Both the position numbers and the translations under genes were made by a program. From Limnothrix sp. FACHB-406 (lineage in GTDB: Bacteria > Cyanobacteriota > Cyanobacteriia > CACIAM-69d), in the NCBI RefSeq assembly GCF_014698235.1, contig NZ_JACJSP010000016.1, positions 1 to 64,000 of the forward strand: a DNA stretch of 64,000 nt, read 5' to 3'. The notes beneath the pieces were generated by a model. The model was not told the origin of the DNA and did no database searches. It worked only from the letters and a program-made list of their open reading frames with translations. This document shows positions 1 through 9,316 of this stretch, piece by piece (position 1 is the first letter of the stretch; every line of letters starts with the position of its first letter).

Positions 1-230
1 TGATAGGGGACTGGCTTGGCCCATTCAGGAAGCGCACCCAGGATGATGGGCGCAACTGCCATCCAATTGGCTTTGGTTCCCGGCTCCTGAAGATGTTTGA
101 TTGTGGTGTTGTAGACGTATCTTGAAACGCCAAACCATTGCTTCAGGAGTGCTTTTTGATCAGGGTTTAGAAAGATTCGGATCTTCCTGGATCGCCTTCC
201 GGTAGCTTCTGAGTCCGGGCATTCGACGAG
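1..230 (-). pseudogene. tnpB: TnpB-like RNA-guided nuclease of an IS607 element, N-terminal fragment
   Basis: Translating the minus strand gives KIRIFLNPDQKALLKQWFG, then SRYVYNTTI and GTKANWMAV, the start of IS607/IS605-type TnpB proteins. Only about 75 codons are visible because the frame runs off the left edge, so the RuvC-like catalytic residues and any omega-RNA region cannot be judged. The frame overlaps the 3' end of tnpA in the +1 register, the usual IS607 arrangement. No ATG or GTG is apparent in this frame near the expected start, so the start is uncertain and the upstream end is approximate. It is listed as pseudogene/partial for that reason; with sequence to the left it could prove intact. 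Confidence 0.7.
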
Positions 231-735
231 AGAAGAGGTGAAGGATGGCGAGCAGATCCGCTGTGAGTTCGGATTCTGAGCAGTGAACAGATTGGTCGAG
301 AACCATGAGTTCGCCACCGTTTTGTTGAACCATGAACTCGAACAGCTCGAATCCGAATCGGCAGAGTCGGTCTCGACAGGCAACCACAACTTGGAGCTGA
401 TCGCCACGCATGAGTCTGACCAGTAGGGATTGCAATCCTTTTCGCTGGAAGTTGAGACCTGATCCGATGTCTTGGATGATTTCGGCTTCGGGGTAGCGAT
501 CGCGCATGAACTGGACTTGTCTAGCGAGATCGTCTCGTTGCTTGGCTGAACTGACGCAGCAGTAGCAAACGACAGTAGATCGAGTTGCGTTGCGTCCATA
601 TGACTCGACGTTATAAAGCCGCTGGCCCGCTTCGTTTCGGATGGTTTCGATCTTCCCTTCATCTGCGTACTTCCTTAGCGTATTTGGATGCAATCCCAGA
701 AATTCGACCGCTTTTCTGAGAGGAATGTATGCCAT
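160..735 (-). CDS. tnpA: IS607-family transposase TnpA (serine recombinase), probably inactive
   Basis: The 191-residue protein has a MerR-like helix-turn-helix (about residues 5-45, LGLHPNTLRKYADEGKI) followed by a serine-resolvase domain. The family motif Y-x-R-V-S-S appears as YCCVSSAKQ (residues 58-66). The nucleophilic Ser is kept, but the arginine two residues before it is Cys, encoded TGC where CGC would give Arg. The later motif CRDRLCRFGFELFE, which carries further catalytic arginines, is present. The stop overlaps the tnpB frame. IS607 TnpA proteins cut and rejoin DNA through a serine-DNA intermediate with little target specificity. Loss of this conserved Arg should cripple catalysis, so I read it as a decaying copy. 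No terminal inverted repeats are expected for the family. Confidence 0.85.
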   Translation of the reverse strand: MAYIPLRKAVEFLGLHPNTLRKYADEGKIETIRNEAGQRLYNVESYGRNATRSTVVCYCCVSSAKQRDDLARQVQFMRDRYPEAEIIQDIGSGLNFQRKGLQSLLVRLMRGDQLQVVVACRDRLCRFGFELFEFMVQQNGGELMVLDQSVHCSESELTADLLAILHLFSRRMPGLRSYRKAIQEDPNLSKP

Positions 736-882
736 AGCTAAATATTGGCATACGTTAGCGAATGTTAGTAAATTAATTACTGTTGATCAACCTTGATGGG
801 CCATGCATGAGCCACCGGTCACGAACTGAGTGATGAATGACTGAATCGAGTCGCGCGTGAATGATCGTGAATCGCCCTTGGC

Positions 883-1359
883 CTACTGCACGGGCCCGGC
901 GATCGACTGCAACACAGACACCAATTCCGGTGGCCAGCGGCGCATCACTCGCCCCGTTGCTCGATCGACCGGTACCAGGGTGACACAGGCCGTGGCATAA
1001 CATTCCCCCGTCGCCGCCGATTCCACTTGGTAGTCAAACATCAAGCGTACTCCCTCGATCGGCTCCAGGGCCACCTTCACCACCACCTCTTCGCCCATCC
1101 GTGCTGGGCGGTGATATTGGATCCCCAGGTCAACCACGGGCAACTCACAGCCCATCTCCACCAGTTGCTCATAGGCCAACCCGCGCGATCGTAAATATTC
1201 CACCCGCGCCGACTCCATCCAAGAAAGATAAGTGCCATGCCACACCACCCCGGCATAGTCCGTGTGGTGGGGCTGAACCCGCGCCGGGTAAGCAAAACCC
1301 TGAAAATCCGTTGAATCTTGAGCCATCGGAGCTGAGGAGGCAGTTACAGAGGCATTCAT
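883..1359 (-). CDS. Hotdog-fold acyl-CoA thioesterase (4HBT family)
   Basis: The core reads HHTDYAGVVWHGTYLSWMES and then ARVEYLR, the signature of 4-hydroxybenzoyl-CoA/YbgC-type thioesterases; the Asp in HTDYAG is the usual catalytic acid. Such enzymes hydrolyse acyl-CoA or acyl-ACP thioesters. In cyanobacteria one subgroup is the DHNA-CoA thioesterase of phylloquinone synthesis, which cannot be assigned from sequence alone. The reading frame stays open upstream to 1482, but those codons are low-complexity and derive partly from HIP1-rich DNA, so an ATG at 1359 or 1326 is more likely. No strong Shine-Dalgarno decides between them. The gene stands alone. Confidence 0.8.
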   Translation of the reverse strand: MNASVTASSAPMAQDSTDFQGFAYPARVQPHHTDYAGVVWHGTYLSWMESARVEYLRSRGLAYEQLVEMGCELPVVDLGIQYHRPARMGEEVVVKVALEPIEGVRLMFDYQVESAATGECYATACVTLVPVDRATGRVMRRWPPELVSVLQSIAGPVQ

Positions 1360-2004
1360 AGCGCACATTGCAAAGCACATTGCAAAAATTGCAGAAGGAT
1401 TTAATCGGCCAAGGTTCAGGCCGGGCCAATCCCCTTTGGTCGAGCCAGCGATCGCATGGGGCGATCGAACCGGCGATCGCATTGATTAAACCAGGATGAA
1501 ACCGGCGATCATTAGGCGATCATCATGGGGCCCGAGGTCATTCAGAACACAATCCTCTTGTTAGCAAATGAAGCAGACAGCCTTCGGGCCCACCATCCCC
1601 ATTTAACACCTCCAGACCCGATCCCGTTGTAATTCTTTAAGGTTTTAATTTTTCCAGCAATTCTTGAAAAATGTAACTATTACAAGGGGTTCTGGCGGCA
1701 ACTCAGGAATTCGGTGGTAGGCTTTAAATGAACTGTTGAAGCCTGTTGAATCAACTCGTCGATGGTCAGCAAGTGGTGTGCCTACTGGGTTTGTGTCACC
1801 CCTGACCCGGTTGATTCACACAGCAAAGAGACATCCTTAAATAACACCAACTCTCAGCAATACCCATTTCAGGATATTTACTTGATATCCAGTTGGTTAG
1901 TCTTAGGTTGGCGTTAGCGTTTTATTGATTTTCTCTGGATCAAATTTCAACATTGTTCTTGAGTAGTTCTTGATCGGTCTAGCAACGCGACTCCTTCAGA
2001 AGCC
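1360..2004. other. Intergenic region, upstream sequences of two divergent genes
   Basis: Between the thioesterase and universal stress protein genes there is AT-richer DNA from about 1615. I see no RNA gene or transposon. It should hold the divergent promoters, but I could not assign a convincing -35/-10 pair. Confidence 0.4.
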
Positions 2005-2847
2005 ATGATTAAAAAAATCTTGTTCGCTGACTCGGGCACGGGACAGTCAGAAGAAATGCTGAAATTTCTGATGGAGATCCCCGCGATCAAAGATGCCCAT
2101 GTCACCATTTTGCACGTGGTTCCTGGTCGGATTGGGTCTGACCAAATGGCCGAAAAGCTGGAAGCAGGCGGCAAAATGCTGGCCAAGGCGATCGAGTTTT
2201 TGGGTCTGCCGCCGGAACAGGTGTCGCCCATGTTGCAGCAGGGTGAACCCAAAGATTTGGTGCTGCGGGTGGCGGACAGTGTAGACGCGGACTTGATCGT
2301 GATGGGATCGCGGGGTCTGAAGCGGCTGCAATCGATTCTGGAAAACTCGGTGAGTCAGTATGTTTTCCAACTGTCGGGGCGGCCGATGTTGTTGGTGAAG
2401 GATGATATCTACGTCAAGCGGATTAACCGCGTGATGGTGGCGATCGATAAGTCCGATGCATCTCAGCAAGCGCTGCAATTGGGACTGTTTTTGACGCGGG
2501 ATATCAAGGGCAGCCAATTGATTTTGACCCACGTGGATGCCAAACGGAAGCCGGATGAGGTGATCAGCGGCGAGAGTGATGAGGTGTTGGCTGGGGCGAT
2601 CGCGGAGGCGAAAAAGTTTGGGGTTGGCTACAAGGCCATTTCGGCCGGGGGCCGGGCTGGGGAAACCATCTGTCGCCTGGCGGATGATAACAATGCGGAT
2701 CTGTTGCTGTTGGGGTCGCCCGATCGCCGGCCGTCGGTGGCGAAGGGACTGCCGGATCTCGATCGCCTGTTGGGATCGTCTCTGTCGGACTATGTGCGGG
2801 TTTATGCCAACTGTCCGGTGTTGCTGACGCGGATTCCGAGTGCGTAA
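2005..2847 (+). CDS. Tandem universal stress protein (two UspA domains)
   Basis: The 280-residue protein contains two UspA-fold halves. The first (about 1-135) starts IKKILFADSG and has the nucleotide-loop sequence MGSRGLKRLQ followed by SVSQYV. The second (about 138-278) starts RINRVMVAIDKSDAS and has LLLGSPDRR. Both end with the typical P-x-L-L-x-x strand (GRPMLLV, NCPVLLT). The ATP-loop spacing departs from the classic G-2x-G-9x-G form in both halves, so nucleotide binding is uncertain. Usp proteins are cytoplasmic stress-tolerance factors whose molecular role varies. The gene is monocistronic and followed at once by a terminator. The ATG start at 2005 is the first in the domain and fits the fold. 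Confidence 0.9.
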   Translation: MIKKILFADSGTGQSEEMLKFLMEIPAIKDAHVTILHVVPGRIGSDQMAEKLEAGGKMLAKAIEFLGLPPEQVSPMLQQGEPKDLVLRVADSVDADLIVMGSRGLKRLQSILENSVSQYVFQLSGRPMLLVKDDIYVKRINRVMVAIDKSDASQQALQLGLFLTRDIKGSQLILTHVDAKRKPDEVISGESDEVLAGAIAEAKKFGVGYKAISAGGRAGETICRLADDNNADLLLLGSPDRRPSVAKGLPDLDRLLGSSLSDYVRVYANCPVLLTRIPSA

Positions 2848-2903
2848 GGTTTTCAGTTTGGGCGTTCGAGCTTAGGGCTTTGAGCGCGAGCCAAGCTTTC
2901 GGG

Positions 2904-2937
2904 GGCAAGGGGTTTAAACCCCTTGCCTGTTTGTTTA
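2904..2937 (+). terminator. Intrinsic terminator of the universal stress protein gene
   Basis: A perfect 24-base palindrome (GGCAAGGGGTTT and its complement) at 2904-2927 is followed by a T-rich run (TGTTTGTTT). The same GGGGCTT-type palindrome recurs after carB. Confidence 0.8.
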
Positions 2938-2951
2938 TTCTGTTTGTTTAT

Positions 2952-3422
2952 CTAGAGAAAACTGCGGCTCAAGGCCAGGTTCTCCCGCAGTTGATCGCGC
3001 GTTTCCATCAGCACCTTGCCGAGTTCGTTTTTTCCGGTGCGATCGGCTCCACATCCCCAGTAATAATCTGTGGGTGAATCTTCAATGAGTTCTTCGCTGC
3101 CCGTGCTGAGCAGCACTTGCGCCAATTCAGGATGGCTGGAAAACTTGACCCACACCCCTTGGGCCATGATCGATCGCTTCACCCGATCCCAGTCCGATCG
3201 CAACTGATGGGCCGGGTTGCGCCCCAAGGCGGCCGCTTCCGATGCAGTCAGCGCCGATCGAATTCGATCGATCACGGCCGCCGATTCCGTGCCCACAAAC
3301 TTCTGTGCCTGATAGAAATGTTCCACCGTTGGCCAGTCAACGCCATCAACAACAATCCAATGGGGCGAGAAGTTGGAAAAACACCCATAGGGTTCACCAA
3401 CTTTGTAGAAGTAAATGGTCAT
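2952..3422 (-). CDS. NADAR/YbiA-family protein
   Basis: The sequence YGCFSNFSPHWIVVDGV, then TVEHFYQAQKF, and later WGCGADRTGKNELGKVLM is the NADAR (YbiA/DUF1768) signature. Characterised YbiA proteins are N-glycosidases that hydrolyse damaged or toxic riboflavin-pathway intermediates; other NADAR members act on ADP-ribose derivatives. The glutamate of TVEH is a typical catalytic residue. The protein is about 156 residues, normal for a single-domain member. The frame extends upstream to 3455, but the ATG at 3422 (MTIYFYKV) matches where family members begin. It converges with the universal stress protein gene. Confidence 0.88.
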   Translation of the reverse strand: MTIYFYKVGEPYGCFSNFSPHWIVVDGVDWPTVEHFYQAQKFVGTESAAVIDRIRSALTASEAAALGRNPAHQLRSDWDRVKRSIMAQGVWVKFSSHPELAQVLLSTGSEELIEDSPTDYYWGCGADRTGKNELGKVLMETRDQLRENLALSRSFL

Positions 3423-3610
3423 GGGAGATCGATCGGGCAACGGCGGACAGCCCATCGAACCCGGCGACTATTCCAGCCTGGGATCAATGGGCAGAGATGG
3501 ATGAGGCGATCACTGTGTTCTCAAGTGTGTTCTCAAGATTTTTGGGAGCGTGCCTATTGCTGATCATCGCATGGCAGTGATCCCTGAGGGCAATTTCCCG
3601 ATCGCCCGGC

Positions 3611-4501
3611 CTAAGCTGACAACGGCGACTCGATCGGCAAGTAATCGCCTAGGGTTTCCGCCTCCAGCAGTTGCACCTGCTCCACCAACGGCGCACAGCC
3701 CAACCAGCGAGTTGCCAAACTGGCAAAGCGATCGGCCTCGCCCGTGACACAAAAGCGAGTGGGTTGCGGTTGATCCAAATGCTTCAGGTTGAGCAACTCC
3801 AGCTCTTGGGTTGCGGCGGCCACCACATGGACGGCCGGGTCGATCGTGACCACTCCCGGCGGCAGCAGCGGTTCAATCACCCCTGCCAGGTGTGGATAGT
3901 GGGTGCAACCATAAACCAACGTGTCGATCGACTGTTCCAACAACGGTTCCAGGTACTGTTGCGCGATCGCTCGGGTGTCGGGTTCGTGCAACCGTCCTTG
4001 CTCCACAATCGGCACAAATTCCGGACAGCCCACTTGCCAAACCTGCACCGTGGGATCAATCTCCACCATGGCCCGGCGATAGGCATCGCTGGCGGCCGTG
4101 ATTGGCGTGGCGATCACCCCCACCCGGGATCCGCGATCGACCGCCACCCGAGCCGCCGGCAAAATCAAGCCCACAATCGGCAAATCAAACTCTGCTCGCA
4201 CCACATCCAGCGCCAACGCTGAAGAGGTATTGCAGGCCATCACAACCATCTTCACGCCCTGGCGTTCCATCCAGGAGAGGATTTCGCGTGAAAATTGGAC
4301 AATTTCGGCGGGCGATCGCATCCCGTAGGGCAAGCGGGCCGTATCCGCCAAATACAGCAGCGACTCGTTGGGCAGTTGGCGATATAACTCCCGCAAAACC
4401 GTTAGGCCGCCCACGCCACTGTCAAACACGCCGATCGGCCGTCTTCGGGCATCCCTCGCGATCGCTCCTGAAATTAGCCCCTTCAAACTCCAGACCTCCA
4501 A
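3611..4501 (-). CDS. murI: Glutamate racemase
   Basis: The protein interconverts L- and D-glutamate for peptidoglycan. It has the family start PIGVFDSGVGGLTVLREL, the first catalytic cysteine in MVVMACNTSSALA and the second in VYGCTHYPHL, with the aspartate of FDSG also conserved. At 296 residues it is slightly longer than most family members because about 21 residues precede PIGVFDSG; the ATG at 4501 is the only clear start. The gene lies alone, with the adenylate cyclase gene ending upstream on the same strand after a gap of about 350 bp. Confidence 0.95.
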   Translation of the reverse strand: MEVWSLKGLISGAIARDARRRPIGVFDSGVGGLTVLRELYRQLPNESLLYLADTARLPYGMRSPAEIVQFSREILSWMERQGVKMVVMACNTSSALALDVVRAEFDLPIVGLILPAARVAVDRGSRVGVIATPITAASDAYRRAMVEIDPTVQVWQVGCPEFVPIVEQGRLHEPDTRAIAQQYLEPLLEQSIDTLVYGCTHYPHLAGVIEPLLPPGVVTIDPAVHVVAAATQELELLNLKHLDQPQPTRFCVTGEADRFASLATRWLGCAPLVEQVQLLEAETLGDYLPIESPLSA

Positions 4502-4848
4502 TCCTCAAGGACAAGCAACTGCCTCACCAATCACAACCGCACCATTGAACCGCGCCATTTTGCAACTCCACATCTGGAACGGCATCCGAGATCCTGTTCA
4601 GGAAACCCTAGTTTCGGGAAATCCTAGTCTTCAGGAAACTCCGGCGATCTCTCATTCATCGCAGCACCAGCGGCAATGGATGGCGGGGAATGGATGAAGG
4701 CTGCAACAGCGATCGGGGCAAGTTCCCATCAATTACGCTACAGCTTGGCGGGGATGTCAACTCTGAAGCCGATCGGGAGTCAATGGTGGGTCAAGTGCCG
4801 GTTCCGGTGAGGGCCCGCAGGCTTTGGCTCAAGACATCAGCGTGATCA
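4502..4848. other. Intergenic region with short imperfect repeats
   Basis: The stretch between murI and the upstream cyclase gene holds an imperfect direct repeat, CAGGAAACCCTAGT and CAGGAAACTCC, near 4599-4642. A second repeat, ATCAGCGTGATC, near 4837-4860 runs into the cyclase stop. No gene is visible. Confidence 0.4.
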
Positions 4849-6435
4849 TCAGCGTGATCGGGCCCGTCGCCGCCCTCGGTAGCGTTTGCGCTTATGAATC
4901 ACCTTGCCCTTAATTAATTGCCAGGTATGTTCAGAAGGTGGAAAACCCGCCAAAACCGATCGCTGCAAATAGATATGAGTTGCGCGATCGGTCGGATTCA
5001 TGCTGAGGCATTCCTCAAACAAAGAAGCGGCTTCCCGATATTGCCGACGATGGAATCGCAGGACTCCTTCCTCAAATAAACTACTGGATGCACGCTTGAG
5101 GGTTTGCAATTCAATCGGATCGGCATTCAGGACTTCATAAACCGCCACAGGTTGAGTTCTGCCGCGCACATACAGCCGATCAATAAACCGAATGCTGTAC
5201 TTGGAGGGGTTATGCAGCGCTGCCAACAGACGATGGGAAACCAAAATCGAAACACTATATTGCTTCGTTAATTCCTCTAGGCGAGAAGCCAAATTCACCG
5301 CATCCCCGATCGCGGTGGTTTCCATGCGGTGAACGCCCCCGATCGTGCCCAAAATCAGCGGCCCCGTATCCAAGCCAATGCCAATGCGAATGGCCGATCG
5401 CCCTGCCTGCAAGCGCTCCTGGTTATATTCACTCAACGCCTTGAGCATCGAAATGGCCGCATCAACCGCCAGGTCAGCATCCCCTTCAAACAGGGCCATA
5501 ATGGCATCGCCAATGTACTTGTCAATGAACCCATTATGTTGGGCGATCGCTCGCTCCATTCGACCCAAATAGGCATTCAAAAAACGCAAATTTTCTTGAG
5601 GGGACATGGTTTCCGAAAGGGTCGTAAAACCCCGAATATCGGCAAACATGACCGCCATGGTTCGTTCCGTATAGTCTCCCAGGCTCACTTCCGCCAAGGT
5701 TGACCGCTGCAACAATTGCAGAAATTGGGTGGGCACAAATCGCCCATCTAAACCATCCCAATCGGCCGAATCTTCCGGAATTTCTGCCAAATCTGTAATG
5801 TCAATCTCTGCCAAATCCGTTGCTTCAGGATTGGCCTCGTCATTCATTTCCTCAACTTCTTGATCATCAGTTTCTTGATCATCAGCTTCTTGATCATTTT
5901 GATCATTCACTTGCCCATGAACAAGTTCGTTAACCGGTTCATTCAACCCTTGATGACGGTTACTGGGGCTATCTTCTCCCTGATGATCATTAACAAATGC
6001 AGAACCGTCAGCTTCAAATTCAGAACTAATCTTGAAATTGGAATGGGGATGTTGATTGATATCGAAAGAATAATGAGAATGGCGATGGGAAGAATGGCGA
6101 TCGAAACGATTGACCAAGCGCAAACGGGAATGGGAATCAGAATCCTGAGGAGAACAAGAATGGGCGATCGCCTGGGCGCAGGTTTGGCGGGCCATCCAAA
6201 ACCCAATCACACTGGCTGCTGAGGTACTCAACAAAGCCACCATTGCCACAGTGCTGACGGGGGGAACCATCTGGCTCAGCTCTGGGGCGGTCTCCGAAAA
6301 AATCAGAAGTTGCCACCGCCAGGTGATGGCTCCACTGATGAGGGCCGCCAGGGCAGGCAAGGCAATGAGTAACCATTCCCACGACCAATTGCGAAGTCGC
6401 CCACTCAGGGCTTGATAGAACTGAAGTGTTGACAT
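4849..6435 (-). CDS. Membrane-anchored class III adenylate cyclase
   Basis: This 528-residue protein has two N-terminal membrane segments (about 20-40 and 60-82), a long acidic His/Asp/Asn/Gln-rich linker (about 90-235) and a class III cyclase homology domain (about 255-440). Metal-binding aspartates lie in MFADIRGFT and KYIGDAIMAL. The adenine-selecting Lys (IDKYIGD) and Asp (TAIGDAVNLA) and the transition-state Asn/Arg (VNLASRLE) are all present, so ATP rather than GTP is the expected substrate and the enzyme looks active. The C-terminus has one or two TPR-like helices (YREAASLFEECLSMNP). No periplasmic sensor domain is evident, as the two helices are joined by only about 20 residues. Cyclic AMP controls motility and other processes in cyanobacteria. 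Confidence 0.9.
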   Translation of the reverse strand: MSTLQFYQALSGRLRNWSWEWLLIALPALAALISGAITWRWQLLIFSETAPELSQMVPPVSTVAMVALLSTSAASVIGFWMARQTCAQAIAHSCSPQDSDSHSRLRLVNRFDRHSSHRHSHYSFDINQHPHSNFKISSEFEADGSAFVNDHQGEDSPSNRHQGLNEPVNELVHGQVNDQNDQEADDQETDDQEVEEMNDEANPEATDLAEIDITDLAEIPEDSADWDGLDGRFVPTQFLQLLQRSTLAEVSLGDYTERTMAVMFADIRGFTTLSETMSPQENLRFLNAYLGRMERAIAQHNGFIDKYIGDAIMALFEGDADLAVDAAISMLKALSEYNQERLQAGRSAIRIGIGLDTGPLILGTIGGVHRMETTAIGDAVNLASRLEELTKQYSVSILVSHRLLAALHNPSKYSIRFIDRLYVRGRTQPVAVYEVLNADPIELQTLKRASSSLFEEGVLRFHRRQYREAASLFEECLSMNPTDRATHIYLQRSVLAGFPPSEHTWQLIKGKVIHKRKRYRGRRRARSR

Positions 6436-7054
6436 GACTCCCTGAGTGACGGCTTTGGCTCAGATGCTATTTGCATGATGCACACCTTAAAGGAAAAAAA
6501 TCGGGAAGATGCAGGTAAAAAATGTAGACGCTGGGCGCAAATAGCGCCGTGTTTACCGTAGCCTGATTCGATGCCCTCTGTCAGGAATAGTTGTGGATTG
6601 TTAGGCGATAGCAACTTATCCAGGAGCTCGCCTCACAAGGTTGGTGAATGGCAGACGGGGAATCATGTGATTCGAGAGGGCTGAATTGCAAATCGGGTTG
6701 TAATTCCTGATTGCAAATCTTTACTTAACTGCTGCTTTGAATTCTGATCAATTTCTATCCCGTCTGTTGATGATTAGTGGCGGAAATAGCAATGGGGTGG
6801 TGGACTGGGGGAGGCAAAACCGAGCAGGTTCAACTCTCAGCTCCGCCGATCGCTTAGCCCTACTGGCCCCTGACCTCTACTGATTTATACCGATAGTTGT
6901 CCTGATTTGCTGTTTTTAAGCTACCGAATTGCCAAATTACTGAAGGGATGAGCGGTTCAGCAAGGGAGCAACTAAATGCCTGAACGTCTGCTGGACTTCT
7001 GCTGAATTGCTGTTGAACTTCGCGAATGCTGAATTGCTGGGAGACAAAATCGTG
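6436..7054. other. Long divergent intergenic region
   Basis: About 620 bp separate the cyclase from the lipoprotein gene transcribed the other way. I see no RNA gene, terminator or repeat of note. The strand between 6680 and 6780 is AT-rich and probably contains promoters. Confidence 0.35.
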
Positions 7055-7714
7055 ATGCGTGCAGTCTTGACCTTGCTTTTGTTGGGTGCTTGTTCAATGG
7101 GAGGGCCCGTGACCGGAGCCGATCGCCCGCCGGTTGCGCCGATCGCTCCCCAATCGATCGCGCCGGTTGCCCAAGCTACGCCCACACCGCCCGCCCGCAT
7201 CACCGAGACGATCATGGTTGAAGGGGAGCCGGAGTCGATCGAGCTGGAGCGGTTTGCGCCCGATCAATTTCCAGTGGTGACCTATTTGGCTCGGGAAGAT
7301 TTTGCCCCGATCCTGAATCGCCAAGGGGGCCGCGCGATCGCCCGGTTTGTGGCCCAGGGGGGAGCAGTCCGCAACGAAGCGGCCTATGTCAGTGTGATTG
7401 TTCCGGAAACGCCCACCACGCCGGAACAGTTGTGGCAAAGCTATACGGGCCCCAATGGCTGGTTGGCCACGAATCGGGCCAGCATTGTTCGATCGAGCGA
7501 CGACCCCAAATTCAAGCGGTTTGGTTGGGTGAAGCGGGCGATCGCCTTCATGCGCACCGACAAGGGCGAGCCGATCGCCGGAGAGCTTTATCTAGGGGAA
7601 ATGGCGGGTCGCCCCTTTGTGGTGCTCGTGCATTTGCCCATGGAATACCTGGAAGGCTATGGCCCTCGGGTGAGCTTGCTGCTGAAACATTTGGCAGTGC
7701 AGCCAGCGCCCTAA
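7055..7714 (+). CDS. Putative lipoprotein of unknown function
   Basis: From the ATG at 7055 the protein begins MRAVLTLLLLGACSMGG, a short hydrophobic signal with a lipobox (LLGAC) whose cysteine should be lipidated, followed by a Pro/Ala-rich spacer. The globular part (about residues 45-220) has no family I recognise. A GTG at 7052 lies eight bases after a GGGAG and is an equally good start; an ATG at 7007 would bury the signal peptide and is less likely. It faces trpE convergently. It is probably a small membrane-attached periplasmic protein. Confidence 0.6.
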   Translation: MRAVLTLLLLGACSMGGPVTGADRPPVAPIAPQSIAPVAQATPTPPARITETIMVEGEPESIELERFAPDQFPVVTYLAREDFAPILNRQGGRAIARFVAQGGAVRNEAAYVSVIVPETPTTPEQLWQSYTGPNGWLATNRASIVRSSDDPKFKRFGWVKRAIAFMRTDKGEPIAGELYLGEMAGRPFVVLVHLPMEYLEGYGPRVSLLLKHLAVQPAP

Positions 7715-7789
7715 TTCCAGCTTGCATCAAGGCGCTCAGGCGCTTTGAATGGCGGTTCTTCTAAGCTGCTAGGGTCAACCCTTGCTGAA

Positions 7790-9316
7790 TTAACCTTGCA
7801 AGCAACGCAAGGCCTCCAGCACGCCGCGCGCCTTATTTAAGGTTTCCTGGTATTCCTTTTCGGGATCCGAGTCCGCCACCAGGCCCGCGCCCGCTTGCAC
7901 CGACACTTCGTGAGTGCCATCAGCGCGGTTGCGCACCAAGGCCGTGCGCAGGGTGATGGCGGTGTTGAGTTGCCCCTCAAAGTCGTAGTAGCCATAGGCT
8001 CCGGAATAGGGGCCGCGCCGACAGCCTTCTAGGGCGTGAATGATCTCCATGGCCCGAATTTTGGGCGCACCGCTGACGGTTCCGGCGGGGAAGGTGGCAG
8101 CCAACACATCCCAAGCCGTGCGATCGCCCGCCACTTGCCCGATCGCGTTGCTCACGATGTGCATCACGTGGCTGTAGCGCTCGATCGTCATGAGTTGATT
8201 GACCGTGACCGTGCCGCTGTTGCAAACGCGCCCCAAATCATTGCGGCCCAAGTCCACCAACATCACGTGTTCGGCCACTTCTTTGGGATCCGCCAACAGA
8301 TCCGCCGCCAGGGCTTCATCTTCGGCGTGGTTGGCTCCTCGGGGGCGTGTACCGGCGATCGGGCGAACGGTGGCTTGAATGGTTCCATCAACTTGGCGAT
8401 CGGTCTTGACCATGATTTCCGGGCTGGAACCAATTAATTGCCAATCACCGAATTGGAAATAGGCCATGTAGGGCGAAGGGTTCACCAACCGGAGCGATCG
8501 ATAGATATCGAAAGGATCCCCTTCAAAATCCGTGCTCAACCGTTGGGAAATCACCACCTGAAAAATATCGCCGGCCTTGATGTGCTCCTTGGCCTTGAGC
8601 ACGTTGGCATGAAAGGCTTCGCGAGTGGTGTTGCTGCGAGGGTTCAAGGGCGGGCGATCGCTCTGGGTGGCCGGAGTCCAGCGCAGCAGTGATTCTTGGC
8701 GATCAATACTGCCTTGGAGGCGATCGATCAATTCATCCACCCGCCCACAGGCCGCCTCATAGGCCTGGCGCAGCTCCACCGTCGGATCCCGCAAATCCGC
8801 ATAGGCAATCACAAACACCTTGCGCTTCACCTGATCAAAAATCATCAGGCGATCGACCTGCATCCACAGCCCATCGGGCAAATCCGCCTCGGTGGGCCCA
8901 TAGGCCGGCACACGCGGCTCAATCCACTGGATCAGCTCATAGCCCCAAAAGCCAAACAGCCCGCCAATTCCCGGGGGCAACTGTGGCAGCTTCACCGGCC
9001 GCACCGACTCCAAACAACTGCTCAAAATTTCAAACGGATTGCCCCGGTGCTCCACCACCGTCCCATCCCGGAACGTTTGCACCGCCAAATCTCCACGCGC
9101 TTCCAGCACCCACAGGGGGTCATAACCCAAAAGGCTATAGCGGCCAATGTTTTCGCCCCCTTCCACCGACTCCAGCAAGAAGCTGTAGCGTTGGCCCTGG
9201 CAAGTGCGCAACCAGGCCGAAACCGGCGTGTCCAAATCCGCAACCCACTCGCGATAAACCGGGACGAAGTTTCCTTGGCGGGCGAGTTCCGAAAATTGGC
9301 TAAAGTCGGGCAACAT
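7790..9316 (-). CDS. trpE: Anthranilate synthase component I
   Basis: The 508-residue protein catalyses the first step of tryptophan synthesis, making anthranilate from chorismate with ammonia supplied by the TrpG subunit. Features include LLESVEGGENIGRYSLLG near the N-terminus (the tryptophan-feedback region contains LLES) and the chorismate-binding half with FQVVISQR, GSSPEIMVK, HVMLVDLGRNDLGRV, TFPAGTVSGAPKIRAMEII and SVQAGAGLVADSDPEKEY. Length is typical. TrpG is not in this window. The frame ends at GCLQG-like sequence close to the lipoprotein gene, with no strong terminator between them. Confidence 0.96.
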   Translation of the reverse strand: MLPDFSQFSELARQGNFVPVYREWVADLDTPVSAWLRTCQGQRYSFLLESVEGGENIGRYSLLGYDPLWVLEARGDLAVQTFRDGTVVEHRGNPFEILSSCLESVRPVKLPQLPPGIGGLFGFWGYELIQWIEPRVPAYGPTEADLPDGLWMQVDRLMIFDQVKRKVFVIAYADLRDPTVELRQAYEAACGRVDELIDRLQGSIDRQESLLRWTPATQSDRPPLNPRSNTTREAFHANVLKAKEHIKAGDIFQVVISQRLSTDFEGDPFDIYRSLRLVNPSPYMAYFQFGDWQLIGSSPEIMVKTDRQVDGTIQATVRPIAGTRPRGANHAEDEALAADLLADPKEVAEHVMLVDLGRNDLGRVCNSGTVTVNQLMTIERYSHVMHIVSNAIGQVAGDRTAWDVLAATFPAGTVSGAPKIRAMEIIHALEGCRRGPYSGAYGYYDFEGQLNTAITLRTALVRNRADGTHEVSVQAGAGLVADSDPEKEYQETLNKARGVLEALRCLQG

